From Lederbergia citrea (GTDB lineage: Bacteria > Bacillota > Bacilli > Bacillales > Bacillaceae_C), in the NCBI RefSeq assembly GCF_018343525.1, contig NZ_JAGYPH010000001.1:558001-622000 (forward strand): a stretch of 64,000 nucleotides of DNA, given 5' to 3'. The notes beneath the pieces are model-generated. The model was not told the origin of the DNA, did not search any database, and saw only the letters and a program-made list of their open reading frames with translations. Shown piece after piece: positions 19,283 through 29,229 of this stretch (positions within the stretch are counted from its first letter, which is position 1; the number at the start of each line of letters is the position of its first letter). The position numbers were made by a program, and so were the translations under genes.

Positions 19283-20191
19283 CTATACTTCCTCTATTGA
19301 ATTTGAAAATTTCTTCTGAATTTCTTTTAAAAACATCTCAGCAGCAGCGGAAAAAACCTGATGCTTTTTCCAAACAATATTTAAGCCAGATTCAAGTCTT
19401 GGCTTTAGTGGTCTAAAACAAAGGTTACTATCACTAGACGTATCTACTATTTTATCAAGAGTTATTGCATAACCAATGCCCTCTTCAACCATAATGGCAG
19501 CATTATATGCAAGATTGTATGTAGTCACAACGTTTAATTTAGCAAAATCTTCTCCAAACCAATCGGCAAATTCATTTTTAGAAAATGTCTGTTTGATAGC
19601 CTGTCGTGAACAGATTAGCGGAATATTTAATAAATCCACTGCTTGAATGGTTTCTTTGCAAGCAAGAGGACTGTCTTTTCTCATAACAACGCCCCAAACA
19701 TCTTTGGCTGGGATCTTGATATAATTGTATTTTGATAAATCAGCTGGTTCAATTAATATACCAAAGTCAAGCAATCCCTTGTCAAGCCGTTCGGTCACGT
19801 CATCTTCGTTTCCGCTGTATAGGTGATACAGTATATTTGGATAACTTAATTGTAAATCTTTTACTACCCGTGCAATTTGTTTCATGGCGTCTGTTTCCCC
19901 ACCACCTATGTAAATATCACCACTGATTGTTTCCTCCATGGAGCTAAATTCTGCCTCTAATTTATCGACCATATCAACGATTTCTTCTGCTCTCTTTCGC
20001 AGGAGCATTCCTTCATCTGTAAGAATGATACTGTGACTGCTGCGAATAAATAGTTTTTTCCCTAACTTCTCTTCCAGGTTTTTTAATTGTCTTGACAAGG
20101 TTGGCTGTGTAACATGCAAAAAATCAGCAGCCCTCGTTATGCTTCCTTCTCTTGCAACTGTAAGAAAATACCGCAATACTCTAAATTCCAC
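19283..20191 (-). CDS. LysR-family transcriptional regulator
   Basis: 302 residues. It has an N-terminal winged HTH (1-60; GSITRAADFLHVTQPTLSRQLKNLEEKLG) and a periplasmic-binding-like effector domain (about 90-290). It starts with GTG after GAGGAGGAG. It is divergent from the MFS gene 238 bp away, the usual arrangement for a LysR protein and its target. Two inverted repeats lie between them (20249-20298). The inducer is unknown. Confidence 0.9.
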   Translation of the reverse strand: MEFRVLRYFLTVAREGSITRAADFLHVTQPTLSRQLKNLEEKLGKKLFIRSSHSIILTDEGMLLRKRAEEIVDMVDKLEAEFSSMEETISGDIYIGGGETDAMKQIARVVKDLQLSYPNILYHLYSGNEDDVTERLDKGLLDFGILIEPADLSKYNYIKIPAKDVWGVVMRKDSPLACKETIQAVDLLNIPLICSRQAIKQTFSKNEFADWFGEDFAKLNVVTTYNLAYNAAIMVEEGIGYAITLDKIVDTSSDSNLCFRPLKPRLESGLNIVWKKHQVFSAAAEMFLKEIQKKFSNSIEEV

Positions 20192-20248
20192 CTACAACTC
20201 CTCCTCTTACTAATTTTAGTATATACATTCCAGAAATGCTCATCAAGC

Positions 20249-20298
20249 ATATCTCAATATAAGATATAAGTATTAGCTATATACAAAAAGCATAGCTA
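20249..20298. promoter_or_regulatory. Inverted repeats in the lysR-MFS intergenic region
   Basis: ATATCT-N7-AGATAT (20249-20267) and TAGCTAT-N11-ATAGCTA (20274-20298) lie side by side in the divergent promoter region. They have the size and AT-rich character of LysR recognition and activation sites. Confidence 0.5.
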
Positions 20299-20429
20299 GA
20301 ATAAATATCAAAGGGTGACAACAACGGTAAGAAGGGGTCTATGGCGCACGACGGATCGACATATTAGGTAAGGGGGTTTGGTTACATTTAGAAATAACGA
20401 TATAAGAGAGAAATTCGGAGGTATAACTT

Positions 20430-21602
20430 TTGGCTAAACAAAACAATTTACTCATATTTATATTAACAATTGGCGTTTTCGGAATTCTTAATACTGAAAT
20501 GGGAGTTATTGGCATACTGCCTCACATCGCTGAACATTTTGATGTCAGTGTATCAAAAGCAGGGTTGCTCGTGAGTGTGTTTGCCCTTGTTGTGGCGGGA
20601 TCCGGTCCAACGATGCCTTTATTGTTTTCTGGTATTAATCGGAGGAAGGTCATGTTACTCGTACTTGGTGTTTTCATTGTGGGAAACATCATATCTATCT
20701 TTACATCTAACTTCACAGTCGCATTAATGGCTCGCGCAATACCAGCCTTTTTTCATCCGGTTTATTGTTCATTGGCATTTTCAGTAGCTGCTGCCTCGGT
20801 TAGCAAAGAAGAAGCTCCTAAAGCTGTTTCTAAAGTGTTTATCGGAGTATCCGCGGGAATAGTGATAGGCGTACCAATCTCAAGTTTTATAGCCAGTACA
20901 ACCTCTTTACAAATGGCAATGGTATTCTTTACCGTTGTAAATGCCATCGCATTCATCGCCACATTACTATTTGTACCATCTATGCCTGTTGAGGAAAAGC
21001 TTTCATATGGAGCGCAGGTTTCCGTATTAAAAAAATCAATTACTTGGCATTCGATCATTGCTGTTATTTTTCTCAATGCGGCGGTATTTGGGGTTTATAG
21101 TTATTTTGCGGAATATTTGAAAACTGTTACGAATATGTCTTCAAATACCATTACATTTACGTTATTTATATTTGGAGCAGCCAATATTATTGGAAACATT
21201 GTGGCGGGAACGTTACTTACTAAAAATGCCCTAAAATCTGTAGCGGCTTTTCCTTTTGCATTGGGTGCTATTTATATCATATTATTCCTATTTGGACATT
21301 TATCCGCGCCTATGGCAATCATTACTTTAATTTGGGGAATCTTAGCAGGGTTGGGTGGAAATATAAATCAATATTGGATTATGTCTTCGGCTCCCGAAGC
21401 GCCTGATTTCGCTAATGGCTTATTTTTAACATCTGCTAACTTAGGAACAACGATTGGTGCAGCGATCGGTGGATTATTCATTGCAAAATTGGGAACAGAA
21501 TACGTCGTCTTGGTCGGATTTTTATCGGTAATATTGGCTTCGGTATCTATTTTTATGAGAAAATATAAGTATAGTCCTAAAACAAATCAACTTGCTAGCT
21601 AA
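20430..21602 (+). CDS. MFS transporter, AraJ/DHA1-like
   Basis: 390 residues, twelve predicted TM helices. It begins ILTIGVFGILNTEMGVIGILPHIAEHFDVSVSKAGLLVS, typical of the arabinose-efflux (AraJ)/DHA1 group of proton-driven exporters. It starts with TTG, 9 nt after CGGAGG. The divergent LysR gene probably controls it. Sugar or drug export is possible; no substrate can be read from sequence. Confidence 0.88.
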   Translation: MAKQNNLLIFILTIGVFGILNTEMGVIGILPHIAEHFDVSVSKAGLLVSVFALVVAGSGPTMPLLFSGINRRKVMLLVLGVFIVGNIISIFTSNFTVALMARAIPAFFHPVYCSLAFSVAAASVSKEEAPKAVSKVFIGVSAGIVIGVPISSFIASTTSLQMAMVFFTVVNAIAFIATLLFVPSMPVEEKLSYGAQVSVLKKSITWHSIIAVIFLNAAVFGVYSYFAEYLKTVTNMSSNTITFTLFIFGAANIIGNIVAGTLLTKNALKSVAAFPFALGAIYIILFLFGHLSAPMAIITLIWGILAGLGGNINQYWIMSSAPEAPDFANGLFLTSANLGTTIGAAIGGLFIAKLGTEYVVLVGFLSVILASVSIFMRKYKYSPKTNQLAS

Positions 21603-21682
21603 GAACAACTTAAATTAACTGTATACTTAGCTGAACATGATACAATGAATTTAAAGGCTTGCTAATTTAAGGAGGGAATGGA

Positions 21683-22180
21683 ATGTTTACATCAGTAAAT
21701 GATTTCTTGAACGAATGGAAACAAGAAGTAGCTGTTACTCAAAAAGTGCTGGATGTGCTTACGGATGAATCGTTGAATCAGGAGGTTTCTCCAGGATTAT
21801 ACAGCATCGGAAGTCTGGCTTGGCACATTACTGGGGCAACTTACTACTTTCCTTCACAGGTCGGATTAAAATTTGAGGTTCCTGATCTTCAAAAAGATGC
21901 ACCGAAATCAGCTACTGAAATCAGTGAGACCTATAAAACAATAAGTCAGCGGTTAACACAAGCGTTTTCTAAACAGGTTTCAGAAGAAAAAATGAACAAA
22001 ATGGTGAATTTATTTGGAATGGACATGCCGTTCCAAGCTGTTTTCCGTCTGCTAATTCAACATCAGGCTCATCATCGTGGACAATTGACTGTCCTTATGA
22101 GACAAGCTGACTTGAAAGTTCCTGGAGTATATGGTCCTAGCAAAGAAGAATGGGAAGCAATGAATGCTCAAAAGAGCTGA
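21683..22180 (+). CDS. DinB-family protein
   Basis: 165-residue four-helix-bundle protein. The presumed metal-binding histidines are H48 (LAWHITG) and H127/H131 (IQHQAHHRGQL), matching the DinB/YfiT family. In Bacillus these include bacillithiol-S-transferases and DNA-damage-inducible proteins of unknown role. Start after AAGGAGGGAATGGA. A strong terminator follows. Confidence 0.87.
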   Translation: MFTSVNDFLNEWKQEVAVTQKVLDVLTDESLNQEVSPGLYSIGSLAWHITGATYYFPSQVGLKFEVPDLQKDAPKSATEISETYKTISQRLTQAFSKQVSEEKMNKMVNLFGMDMPFQAVFRLLIQHQAHHRGQLTVLMRQADLKVPGVYGPSKEEWEAMNAQKS

Positions 22181-22192
22181 TATCGTTATATG

Positions 22193-22221
22193 AAAAAAAG
22201 CCGGCGCCCGCCGGTTTTTTT
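22193..22221 (+). terminator. Terminator after dinB-like gene
   Basis: AAAGCCGGCG and CGCCGGTTT form a perfect GC-rich stem with a two-base loop and a seven-T tail. Confidence 0.92.
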
Positions 22222-22341
22222 GTACCCTCAGAATTTATTCATTTCATAATTTATGCTGCGCTGGACTCGAATGGAAAGTTTGAATTACAATGAAACAACT
22301 GTATCCAGATATAGAATTCAATTCAATAGGAGGTCATAACA

Positions 22342-22989
22342 ATGACAATAAAGATAAAAGTCTATTCAGATTACATGTGTCCATTTTGTTTTCTTGCAGA
22401 ACACCCCTTAGAAGAAGCAATAAAAGGGAAAGACGTGGAAGTGGAATGGATGCCGTTTGAGTTGCGTCCGTATCCAAATGAAACTTTAAAGCCCGAGGGT
22501 CATTATTTGCAGAGTACATGGAAGCAGTCTGTATACCCGATGGCTGAACGGATGTGCATTGATATCGTCCTTCCAAGAGTATCGCCTCAACCCTATACGC
22601 ATTTAGCCTTTGAAGGCTATCAGTATGCCAAGGAAAAAGGTAAGGGTAATGAATATAATGATCGGATGCTGGGTGCGTTCTTTCAAGAAGAACAAGACAT
22701 TGGCGATGTTGAGGTATTAACCAAGTTAGCCGGTGAAATTGGTCTAGATGAAAAAGAGTATCTGGAGGCGCTAGAAACTAGAAAATACAAAGAAGTGCAT
22801 CAAATAGCACTAAAACATGCGTACGAGGAAGCGAATATCACTTCGGTGCCTACTTTTGTAATTGGAGATACTAAACTTCCAGGTGTACATTCGAAAGAGA
22901 CACTTTCAAAAATAATCGAAGAGGAGATAAGTAAACAAGGCGCTGAGTTCCCTGAAGGAATGGTTTGTGGAATAGATGGATGTCAATAA
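22342..22989 (+). CDS. DsbA-family thioredoxin-fold oxidoreductase (FrnE-like)
   Basis: 215 residues. The active site is C13-P-F-C16 in YMCPFCF, with the cis-proline in TSVPTFVIGD. No signal peptide is present, so it is cytoplasmic, as in the FrnE/2-hydroxychromene isomerase-like branch of the DsbA family. It probably catalyses thiol-disulfide exchange or a glutathione-type isomerisation. Two further cysteines sit at the end (VCGIDGC). Start after GGAGGTC. Confidence 0.87.
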   Translation: MTIKIKVYSDYMCPFCFLAEHPLEEAIKGKDVEVEWMPFELRPYPNETLKPEGHYLQSTWKQSVYPMAERMCIDIVLPRVSPQPYTHLAFEGYQYAKEKGKGNEYNDRMLGAFFQEEQDIGDVEVLTKLAGEIGLDEKEYLEALETRKYKEVHQIALKHAYEEANITSVPTFVIGDTKLPGVHSKETLSKIIEEEISKQGAEFPEGMVCGIDGCQ

Positions 22990-23018
22990 GGTGTTAATAA
23001 CAGAATGATAATAAAAAT

Positions 23019-23062
23019 AAAACAAACAAGGGAACATGATTGCTCTCTTGTTTGTTTTATTT
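23019..23062 (+). terminator. Terminator after the DsbA-family gene
   Basis: AAAACAAACAAG and CTTGTTTGTTTT pair across a 16-nt loop and continue into ATTTTT. It also lies 50 bp before the end of the convergent minus-strand gene. Confidence 0.85.
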
Positions 23063-23111
23063 TTCGATTTAATTAAATCCAATAAAGCTACTATTAAATA
23101 GAATTTCATAG

Positions 23112-24542
23112 TTATGAATCTGGAACAATTTCAAAAACAGTACCTTGGTTAAAATCAGTCACTTTCATAGAGCCATAAACCCCTAAATATAATCTACTTT
23201 GATCCAAATTCGATCCCAAACTTACATAATAAGCTGATTGGGACCCAAATTTATAATCGGTTTCAATAACACTAAAATCGCTTAGTTTACAATCTGTTCT
23301 GACCCTAGTATATGCTAAAACCCCTCTAGTCGGAGATTCATTACGACGCGCAATATCGGTAAATACAACACTTCCCGTTAGACTTGGAATTGCACTTCCC
23401 ATATACGGATGGACTCCTGTAAGTGCGGTTCCTCCAAATTTTTCAGGTCTTGGATCTTTGTGAAAATAACTAGCTAAAGGCTGAAGACGCTTCACTGAAG
23501 TGTTTATTGATTCATCGTAATAAGCAATTGTTTTCTCATCCAAAGACGGATTTGCAGAGCAACTATTTTTAGTCGAAGTAGGAAAAGCACCTTCCCACCC
23601 TCGCCAGCCAAAGTTAATAAAACCTTCTTGGTCAATTTTAGATTTCGTTAATGAAGCTTGAACAAGCTGAGTAACCGGTATTGGTTTATAATGAACGAAT
23701 GAAAAAAGTGCCTCTACCAAATCCTGTCCGACATTTCCTACATATTTAATATATTGATTATAAAACCTTTGATAAGAAATTCCTGGTATATTTCGAACCC
23801 CTTTGGCAATGACAGTAAGTGTTTCTTGGATAGATACTGGAAGTTCATCAAAACGTGTGACTACAGGTGGATTATCGATAAATGTATTCTTAACTACATC
23901 AAATTCAATTATTTTACCGGCGATTTCCATATCATCCTGGCTTAAATTAAATGGATCATAGCCTGCTCCACCATCTCCGGTTGTTAAAACAAGGTTTCCT
24001 GATTCAGGTGAAAAATTTAAGCTATTGACACCATTATGATTAAAAAATGGTCTTCTTAAGTTAAGTATTGTTCGTCGTTTTTGAGGTTGTCCATTCGATT
24101 GAAAAATCCATTCTTCTACAGTATCAATATGATCATATTGAGTTTCTCTATTGACCCACCTTAGATTTAAAGTTTTGGGATCACACGGGTCAGGGGAAAA
24201 ATGTTCAGAAAGAGCACCTGGACCTTGTGTTCCAGTTACTGAATAATGAAGATAAAACAGACCGTTATAATAAAATTGGGGATGAAACGCTAGCCCAACT
24301 AATCCCCGTTCATCATATCCGCCACGGGAAACACCTGGCTCAGAAGTACCTAGTTTTAAGATTTGCGGGCGAATATCTAAAAAAGTCCTAATATCTCCGT
24401 TTCCTATGTAAAAAATCTCTCCGACCTGGGTTGCAATAAATAATCTTTCAATGGAATCACCAGGAAGTCTAGTTGTTTTCAAAACGGTAGGTAAATTTAA
24501 TTTACTTACAATGGGGCGCAAACCAACCTTCACTTTTTTCAA
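23112..24542 (-). CDS. PQQ-dependent sugar dehydrogenase-type beta-propeller protein
   Basis: 476 residues with hallmarks of the glucose/sorbosone dehydrogenase fold: an N-terminal IERLFIATQVGEIF, GLVGLAFHPQFYYNGLFYLHYS, FNHNGVNSLNFSPESGNLVLTTGDGG, and late GFINFGWRGWEG. These proteins oxidise sugars using PQQ, but many members have unknown substrates. There is no signal peptide; family members are normally secreted. It starts with TTG after GAAGGGGTG. Firmicutes generally lack PQQ synthesis genes, so the true cofactor or role is uncertain. Confidence 0.8.
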   Translation of the reverse strand: MKKVKVGLRPIVSKLNLPTVLKTTRLPGDSIERLFIATQVGEIFYIGNGDIRTFLDIRPQILKLGTSEPGVSRGGYDERGLVGLAFHPQFYYNGLFYLHYSVTGTQGPGALSEHFSPDPCDPKTLNLRWVNRETQYDHIDTVEEWIFQSNGQPQKRRTILNLRRPFFNHNGVNSLNFSPESGNLVLTTGDGGAGYDPFNLSQDDMEIAGKIIEFDVVKNTFIDNPPVVTRFDELPVSIQETLTVIAKGVRNIPGISYQRFYNQYIKYVGNVGQDLVEALFSFVHYKPIPVTQLVQASLTKSKIDQEGFINFGWRGWEGAFPTSTKNSCSANPSLDEKTIAYYDESINTSVKRLQPLASYFHKDPRPEKFGGTALTGVHPYMGSAIPSLTGSVVFTDIARRNESPTRGVLAYTRVRTDCKLSDFSVIETDYKFGSQSAYYVSLGSNLDQSRLYLGVYGSMKVTDFNQGTVFEIVPDS

Positions 24543-24783
24543 CTAACATTCACCCCTTCTTATTGTTTTCTTTTATTAGGGTATGATTAGAACTGTTCTA
24601 TTAGTATCAAATTAGCGCAGGAAAACTGGGGAATTCACTTAACATTATTGTGAATTAATCACTTAATATGAATTTCATAAATAAAATCAAGGAATCGGAA
24701 TAGCCCATCTTATTTTAAAAAGACGAATCGGTATTATGCAATAATACTTAGATTTAAAAGACTTTTTTGTTATGTTATATATG

Positions 24784-24810
24784 GGCATAAGAGAGTTTCT
24801 CTCCTATGCC
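24784..24810 (-). terminator. Hairpin at the end of the DUF3889 gene
   Basis: GGCATA-GAGA and TCTC-TATGCC pair with one mismatch. The hairpin includes the stop codon of the minus-strand gene. The T-rich side lies on the plus strand, so its terminator activity in either direction is uncertain. Confidence 0.4.
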
Positions 24811-25124
24811 TTCTTTTCTTCTACTGTTAAATTTAGAAGCTTTTTGTTATTTAGACTGTGGGATATTTTAACAATGACAGTTACTGGTTTATTATTTTCC
24901 TTTACTTGAAAACTAAAAGAATCCATCACAACGGTATTAGATAATTTTTGTCTTCCAACATACTGATAATCAACAACTTCCTCACCGGGATAATCTTCTT
25001 TTACAACAGCGGTTGCAATTCGTCCATACTTTACATAATCTGGCTGTTGACTTTTAGTCAAGATAGGATTGCCAACACTTAAGAATAAACCAATGGTCAA
25101 AAACAATAATAAAAACTTTTTCAT
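24804..25124 (-). CDS. DUF3889-type secreted protein
   Basis: 106 residues. A cleavable signal peptide (about 1-24; MKKFLLLFLTIGLFLSVG) is followed by YVKYGRIATAVVKEDYPGEEVVDYQYVGRQ, the conserved core of DUF3889 proteins found in Bacillus. Function is unknown; members are small and extracytoplasmic. The start follows GGAGGAG. Confidence 0.72.
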   Translation of the reverse strand: MKKFLLLFLTIGLFLSVGNPILTKSQQPDYVKYGRIATAVVKEDYPGEEVVDYQYVGRQKLSNTVVMDSFSFQVKENNKPVTVIVKISHSLNNKKLLNLTVEEKKA

Positions 25125-25488
25125 CCATGTTCTCCTCCATTATTCACATTTATCATACACTATTATATTTTCCTGACATTCCTTTTTTTATGTGATTCGT
25201 TTTTCGTGGATTTTTTTCGCTACATTCGCAAGTTTTATGCCCATATATCAACTCTTTGTCTATATAATTGGTCAAGCATAACTTTCTCCTTGTTTTCTTA
25301 ATCCGTGATGGCCCCAATATTTCCTAATTTACTTTCTACTTAAATAATGTGAGAGGATTATGCAATCATTTGATACGATTTTGATACCAGTCGTGAATTC
25401 CTTTGTTGCATAATAAGGATGCCCAAGTTGTTAAATACCTTTATTTTCATCAAAAAAATATCAAATTATTGATATGGAGTTGACAGTT
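25125..25488. other. Intergenic region without a supported gene
   Basis: AT-rich, no open frame with a ribosome site, no hairpin-plus-T tract. It leads into the aldo-keto reductase remnant starting near 25489. Confidence 0.6.
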
Positions 25489-25690
25489 TTTAAAAAAAGC
25501 GGATTGGAAGTTCCGCTATTGGACTCGGTTGTATGGGAATTAGTTCAAAAAAATTTATTATTCCTAATTCCGGGTACAACAAAATTACATAGATTAGAAG
25601 AAAACTAGGTGGAGCTGAAATAGAATTTACAAAAGAAAGAATTAGATAGCCTAAATAATGCTTTATCTAAAATTGATATTGATGAACCCA
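25489..25690 (+). pseudogene. Remnant of an aldo-keto reductase gene
   Basis: Two ends of an AKR are joined with the middle missing. SGLEV and, after a frame change, AIGLGCMGISS (25508-25545) match the usual N-terminus. LIPGTTKLHRLEEN (from about 25565) and, in other frames, GGAEIEFTKE and KELDSLNNALSKID match the usual C-terminus. At least three frame disruptions and a large deletion (about 250 codons) leave no function. The intact AKR gene directly downstream is of a different subgroup. Confidence 0.75.
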
Positions 25691-25711
25691 TTTCTAATAA
25701 AAATATTTTAG

Positions 25712-26587
<876 letters not shown>

Positions 26588-27033
26588 TCCCCTAACATTG
26601 CGTAGCCTATCCTATCTATACCTAGAGGCTTAGAGGGCATAGGGCAGAACGAGTGAAGTGGATTTGAAAAAATACCAACTTAAAGACAGATACATATTAT
26701 ATTTGATTTAATCACTTGAGTGAGAAGAATCCACTTAAGTGATTTTTGTTATTCCTTACTATATTTCAATCGATTTTCATAATTAGTTAATGTGCCTACA
26801 TCTGCTCCTTTACATCATCTGGTTAATTTCATATGGAGATACCAAGCCAGCAAACAATAGCATTTCCAAATCATTATGATGATCTCTATGACCATTATTT
26901 CCCAATGATTTCTTTTTGATTTTAAAATGCTTTTCTAAAAAAACGAGTCTCTTTATTTTTTTCAAAATAAAGAAGCTAATTTTGCATAAAAATAGTTAGA
27001 GAAATATGTATAATTAAAGGAATTCGAGAATAG
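26588..27033. other. Intergenic region (446 bp) with one terminator
   Basis: Apart from the terminator at 26710-26750 I see no gene. The rest is AT-rich with short A/T runs and no convincing ribosome site until the TerC remnant. Confidence 0.6.
26710..26750 (+). terminator. Terminator after the aldo-keto reductase gene
   Basis: A 13-bp stem with one G-U pair (AATCACTTGAGTG / CACTTAAGTGATT), then TTTTGTT. Confidence 0.85.
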
Positions 27034-27571
27034 ATGCTGGAGTTCCTCAAGATATTTTCCATGAACTTGGTGAGTGACATTGACAACATGCTCATCCTTG
27101 GAAACATATTGCGAAAGCATTCATATTTGAGCATAAACTTTCTCGCTGCCATCGTTCTTACCTTTACACGAACGTTATATGTCGTTTTGGTTAATGGACT
27201 TTCAAATCTTCCAATGTTTCATTTGTTGGTGGGATGGAGTAATTGTCATATCCAGAATATCGGAACACATGGGCCTAATTATCTTTGGTATTTTTTTTAG
27301 TCTCTTAATTTCGCTCTATTTTTTACAATTGGTTGTAAAACTTGCAACAACCTATTTTTGGATCAATATCATTGCAGGAGGAATCATAGCTCAAAATGAT
27401 ATCATCGGAATCGCTCAAGATCCCTTGGTTGGCGACTGGATATATTACCTGAATAAGCAAGTTCCTGAAGTAAATATTGTAAACATTACTGCCAATGCGG
27501 CTGTAATAGTGACTTTAGTAATCGGGTTGTTTTCTTATATTAAGCATCACCGCGTTACTGTACATAGGTAA
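27034..27571 (+). pseudogene. TerC-family membrane protein gene, frameshifted and internally deleted
   Basis: The first frame (27034-~27230) encodes FSMNLVSDIDNMLILG and LTFTRTLYVVLV, the N-terminal half of a TerC/YjbE-type protein. A second frame (~27225-27571) encodes GLIIFGIFFSLLISLYFLQLVVKL, the C-terminal half. The central segment, including the acidic second DNVLA repeat, is absent. Together ~175 codons remain of the usual 220-260. TerC proteins act in metal export, so this function is probably lost here. Confidence 0.72.
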
Positions 27572-27683
27572 GTTATCACCCAGTTGAAATGATGTAATAT
27601 AGAGAAAAAAATCTTGGTTTACTTGTCTAAAACGAGCTAAGCTAGCCCATGTTGTTTGACAATAAAGTGTTTAATTCAATATT

Positions 27684-27713
27684 TAAGTCCCTAGTATTAA
27701 AACTACCAGGGAC
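27684..27713. terminator. Convergent hairpin between TerC remnant and manganese-catalase gene
   Basis: AAGTCCCT-GTA and TAC-AGGGACTT pair with one mismatch. It lies just past the stop of the minus-strand gene. Neither side has a strong T tract. Confidence 0.55.
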
Positions 27714-27725
27714 TTAACTCAAGAT

Positions 27726-28583
27726 CTAGTTATTCATATCTTGGATACCAGGACTATGCTCGTTGGGCATTTCTGGCATTAAGGGTACTGGAAATCCATT
27801 GGGGGGATTAGTCATTTCAAGTGAACCTTTATTCCTGCTGGGGGATTGTCCTTGGAATACTTCACCGATACGAGTTGCATCTAGTCTGAAATTAAACTGT
27901 GCATTATGGTATCCCATCTCAACATACTTTCTGCATTCAGGGTACTTGTTGATATCATAGTTGGGAATCGGGAAAACCTTACCCCATTCCACACCCAACG
28001 TCTCTAAGGCTTTAGCGAAAGCATTTTGATGAGCGTTATCTCGAACTATTAGAAATCCAAGTGTTTCACGAAATGTTTTATTGGAACTCATTTCATAAAT
28101 ACGAGTTTTTTGAAGGACTCCGGTAGATTCTAGAACTAGATTATCTAGTAAATCAGCTATCAAGTTTCCATGTGCATAGACCCAAGAGCCATTCCAAGGA
28201 TTTCCGGAAGCATCTACGGGTAATGAAGATTGTGCTCCGATTATATAATGATGTGGATTTGCATGTCTCGTGGCATCATCAAGAGGGGCATGATCTACAC
28301 CAGCATTCCCTGGAACTGTAGATTCTCCAGAATCATTTAACAATTGATTTATCGTATGTTGCACAAGTTCTACGTGAGCGATTTCTTCTAAGAAAACACC
28401 ACGAAGCAAATCTCTGTATTGAGTGTCTTTGCCTCTAAAATTAGAGCTTTGGAAGAAATACTGCATCATTGTTCGCATTTCGCCAAAATGGCCACCGAGT
28501 ATTTCTTGCAACACTCTCGCGGCTTCGGGGTCTGGTTGATCTGGTTTAATTATATTAATTAGTTCTTCTTTATAGTAATACAA
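27726..28583 (-). CDS. Manganese-catalase-family protein (YdbD-like)
   Basis: 285-residue ferritin-like protein. The di-manganese ligands known in manganese catalases are present: E35 (HFGEMRTMMQY), E67 and H70 (FLEEIAHVE), E152 (NLVLEST) and H185 (RDNAHQNAF). It should decompose hydrogen peroxide. Length and layout match B. subtilis YdbD, part of the general stress regulon. The C-terminal Pro-rich tail is also typical. It starts with TTG after AGAGGT. Confidence 0.9.
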   Translation of the reverse strand: MYYYKEELINIIKPDQPDPEAARVLQEILGGHFGEMRTMMQYFFQSSNFRGKDTQYRDLLRGVFLEEIAHVELVQHTINQLLNDSGESTVPGNAGVDHAPLDDATRHANPHHYIIGAQSSLPVDASGNPWNGSWVYAHGNLIADLLDNLVLESTGVLQKTRIYEMSSNKTFRETLGFLIVRDNAHQNAFAKALETLGVEWGKVFPIPNYDINKYPECRKYVEMGYHNAQFNFRLDATRIGEVFQGQSPSRNKGSLEMTNPPNGFPVPLMPEMPNEHSPGIQDMNN

Positions 28584-28792
28584 TTTATTACCTCTTTTCT
28601 GAATAAGTATTTTAAATAGACCTTCGACACCGCCGGAGGTTCGTTAAAACAGGAATTTCAGGAACAACAGATTTCTGTTATTTCCTGAAGTTCCATCTTA
28701 AAGCATCTGTTACTTTACCATCACTTAAAGAGTTTTTTTATTGTTACCTTTTAGATTTTGATATAAGTATGTTAAATACTGAGATTCTTCTT

Positions 28793-29002
28793 CTATTCCT
28801 TCTCATTTAATTCAATATCTGTTCCTTTAACATCGTCAATAACCGCACCAATCTCACCTTCCATATAAGCATCAGAAACTTGTTCATGGGTAGTTGCGAG
28901 TCCTGCCGATAAAGTGTCTTTCCGATTATAATCCTCAACCTCATACGTTCTTCCAGCAAGATTCAAAGAATCTTTTTTATTTTCATTATTCTTATTTTCC
29001 AT
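28793..29002 (-). CDS. DUF4025 (YozQ-like) small protein
   Basis: 69 residues, acidic and polar. It has the DUF4025 pattern: LAGRTYEVEDYNRKDTLSAGLATTHEQVSDAYMEGEI-like core, given here as key elements AGRTYEV, AGLATTHEQVSDAY and GEIGAVIDD. Found mainly in Bacillus. Function unknown; the size and composition suit a sporulation or stress protein. Start after AAAGGAGTG. Confidence 0.8.
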   Translation of the reverse strand: MENKNNENKKDSLNLAGRTYEVEDYNRKDTLSAGLATTHEQVSDAYMEGEIGAVIDDVKGTDIELNEKE

Positions 29003-29229
29003 TCAAAACACTCCTTTTTAATAAAAGACACTCGGTTTAGTTCTATTCTAAGTTTCCCTACACCATTTGCTTTTATTACCTTAAACATTAATTGGGCTTT
29101 TTTTTAAGCTTGAAAATATAGTTATTCTTTTCGATTTCAGCTATCTAGGGTTTTTGTATATTGCCTGTTTTAATAAGAGAGGTAAGTGGTAACGATACAT
29201 ATATATCAAACCCAACAAGGGAGTAGAAA

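Noticed and set aside
28584..28660. Sigma-B promoter for the manganese-catalase-like gene
   Set aside because: A GTTTTAA-like -35 can be seen, but the -10 (GGTGTC) is too far from GGGTAT to claim.
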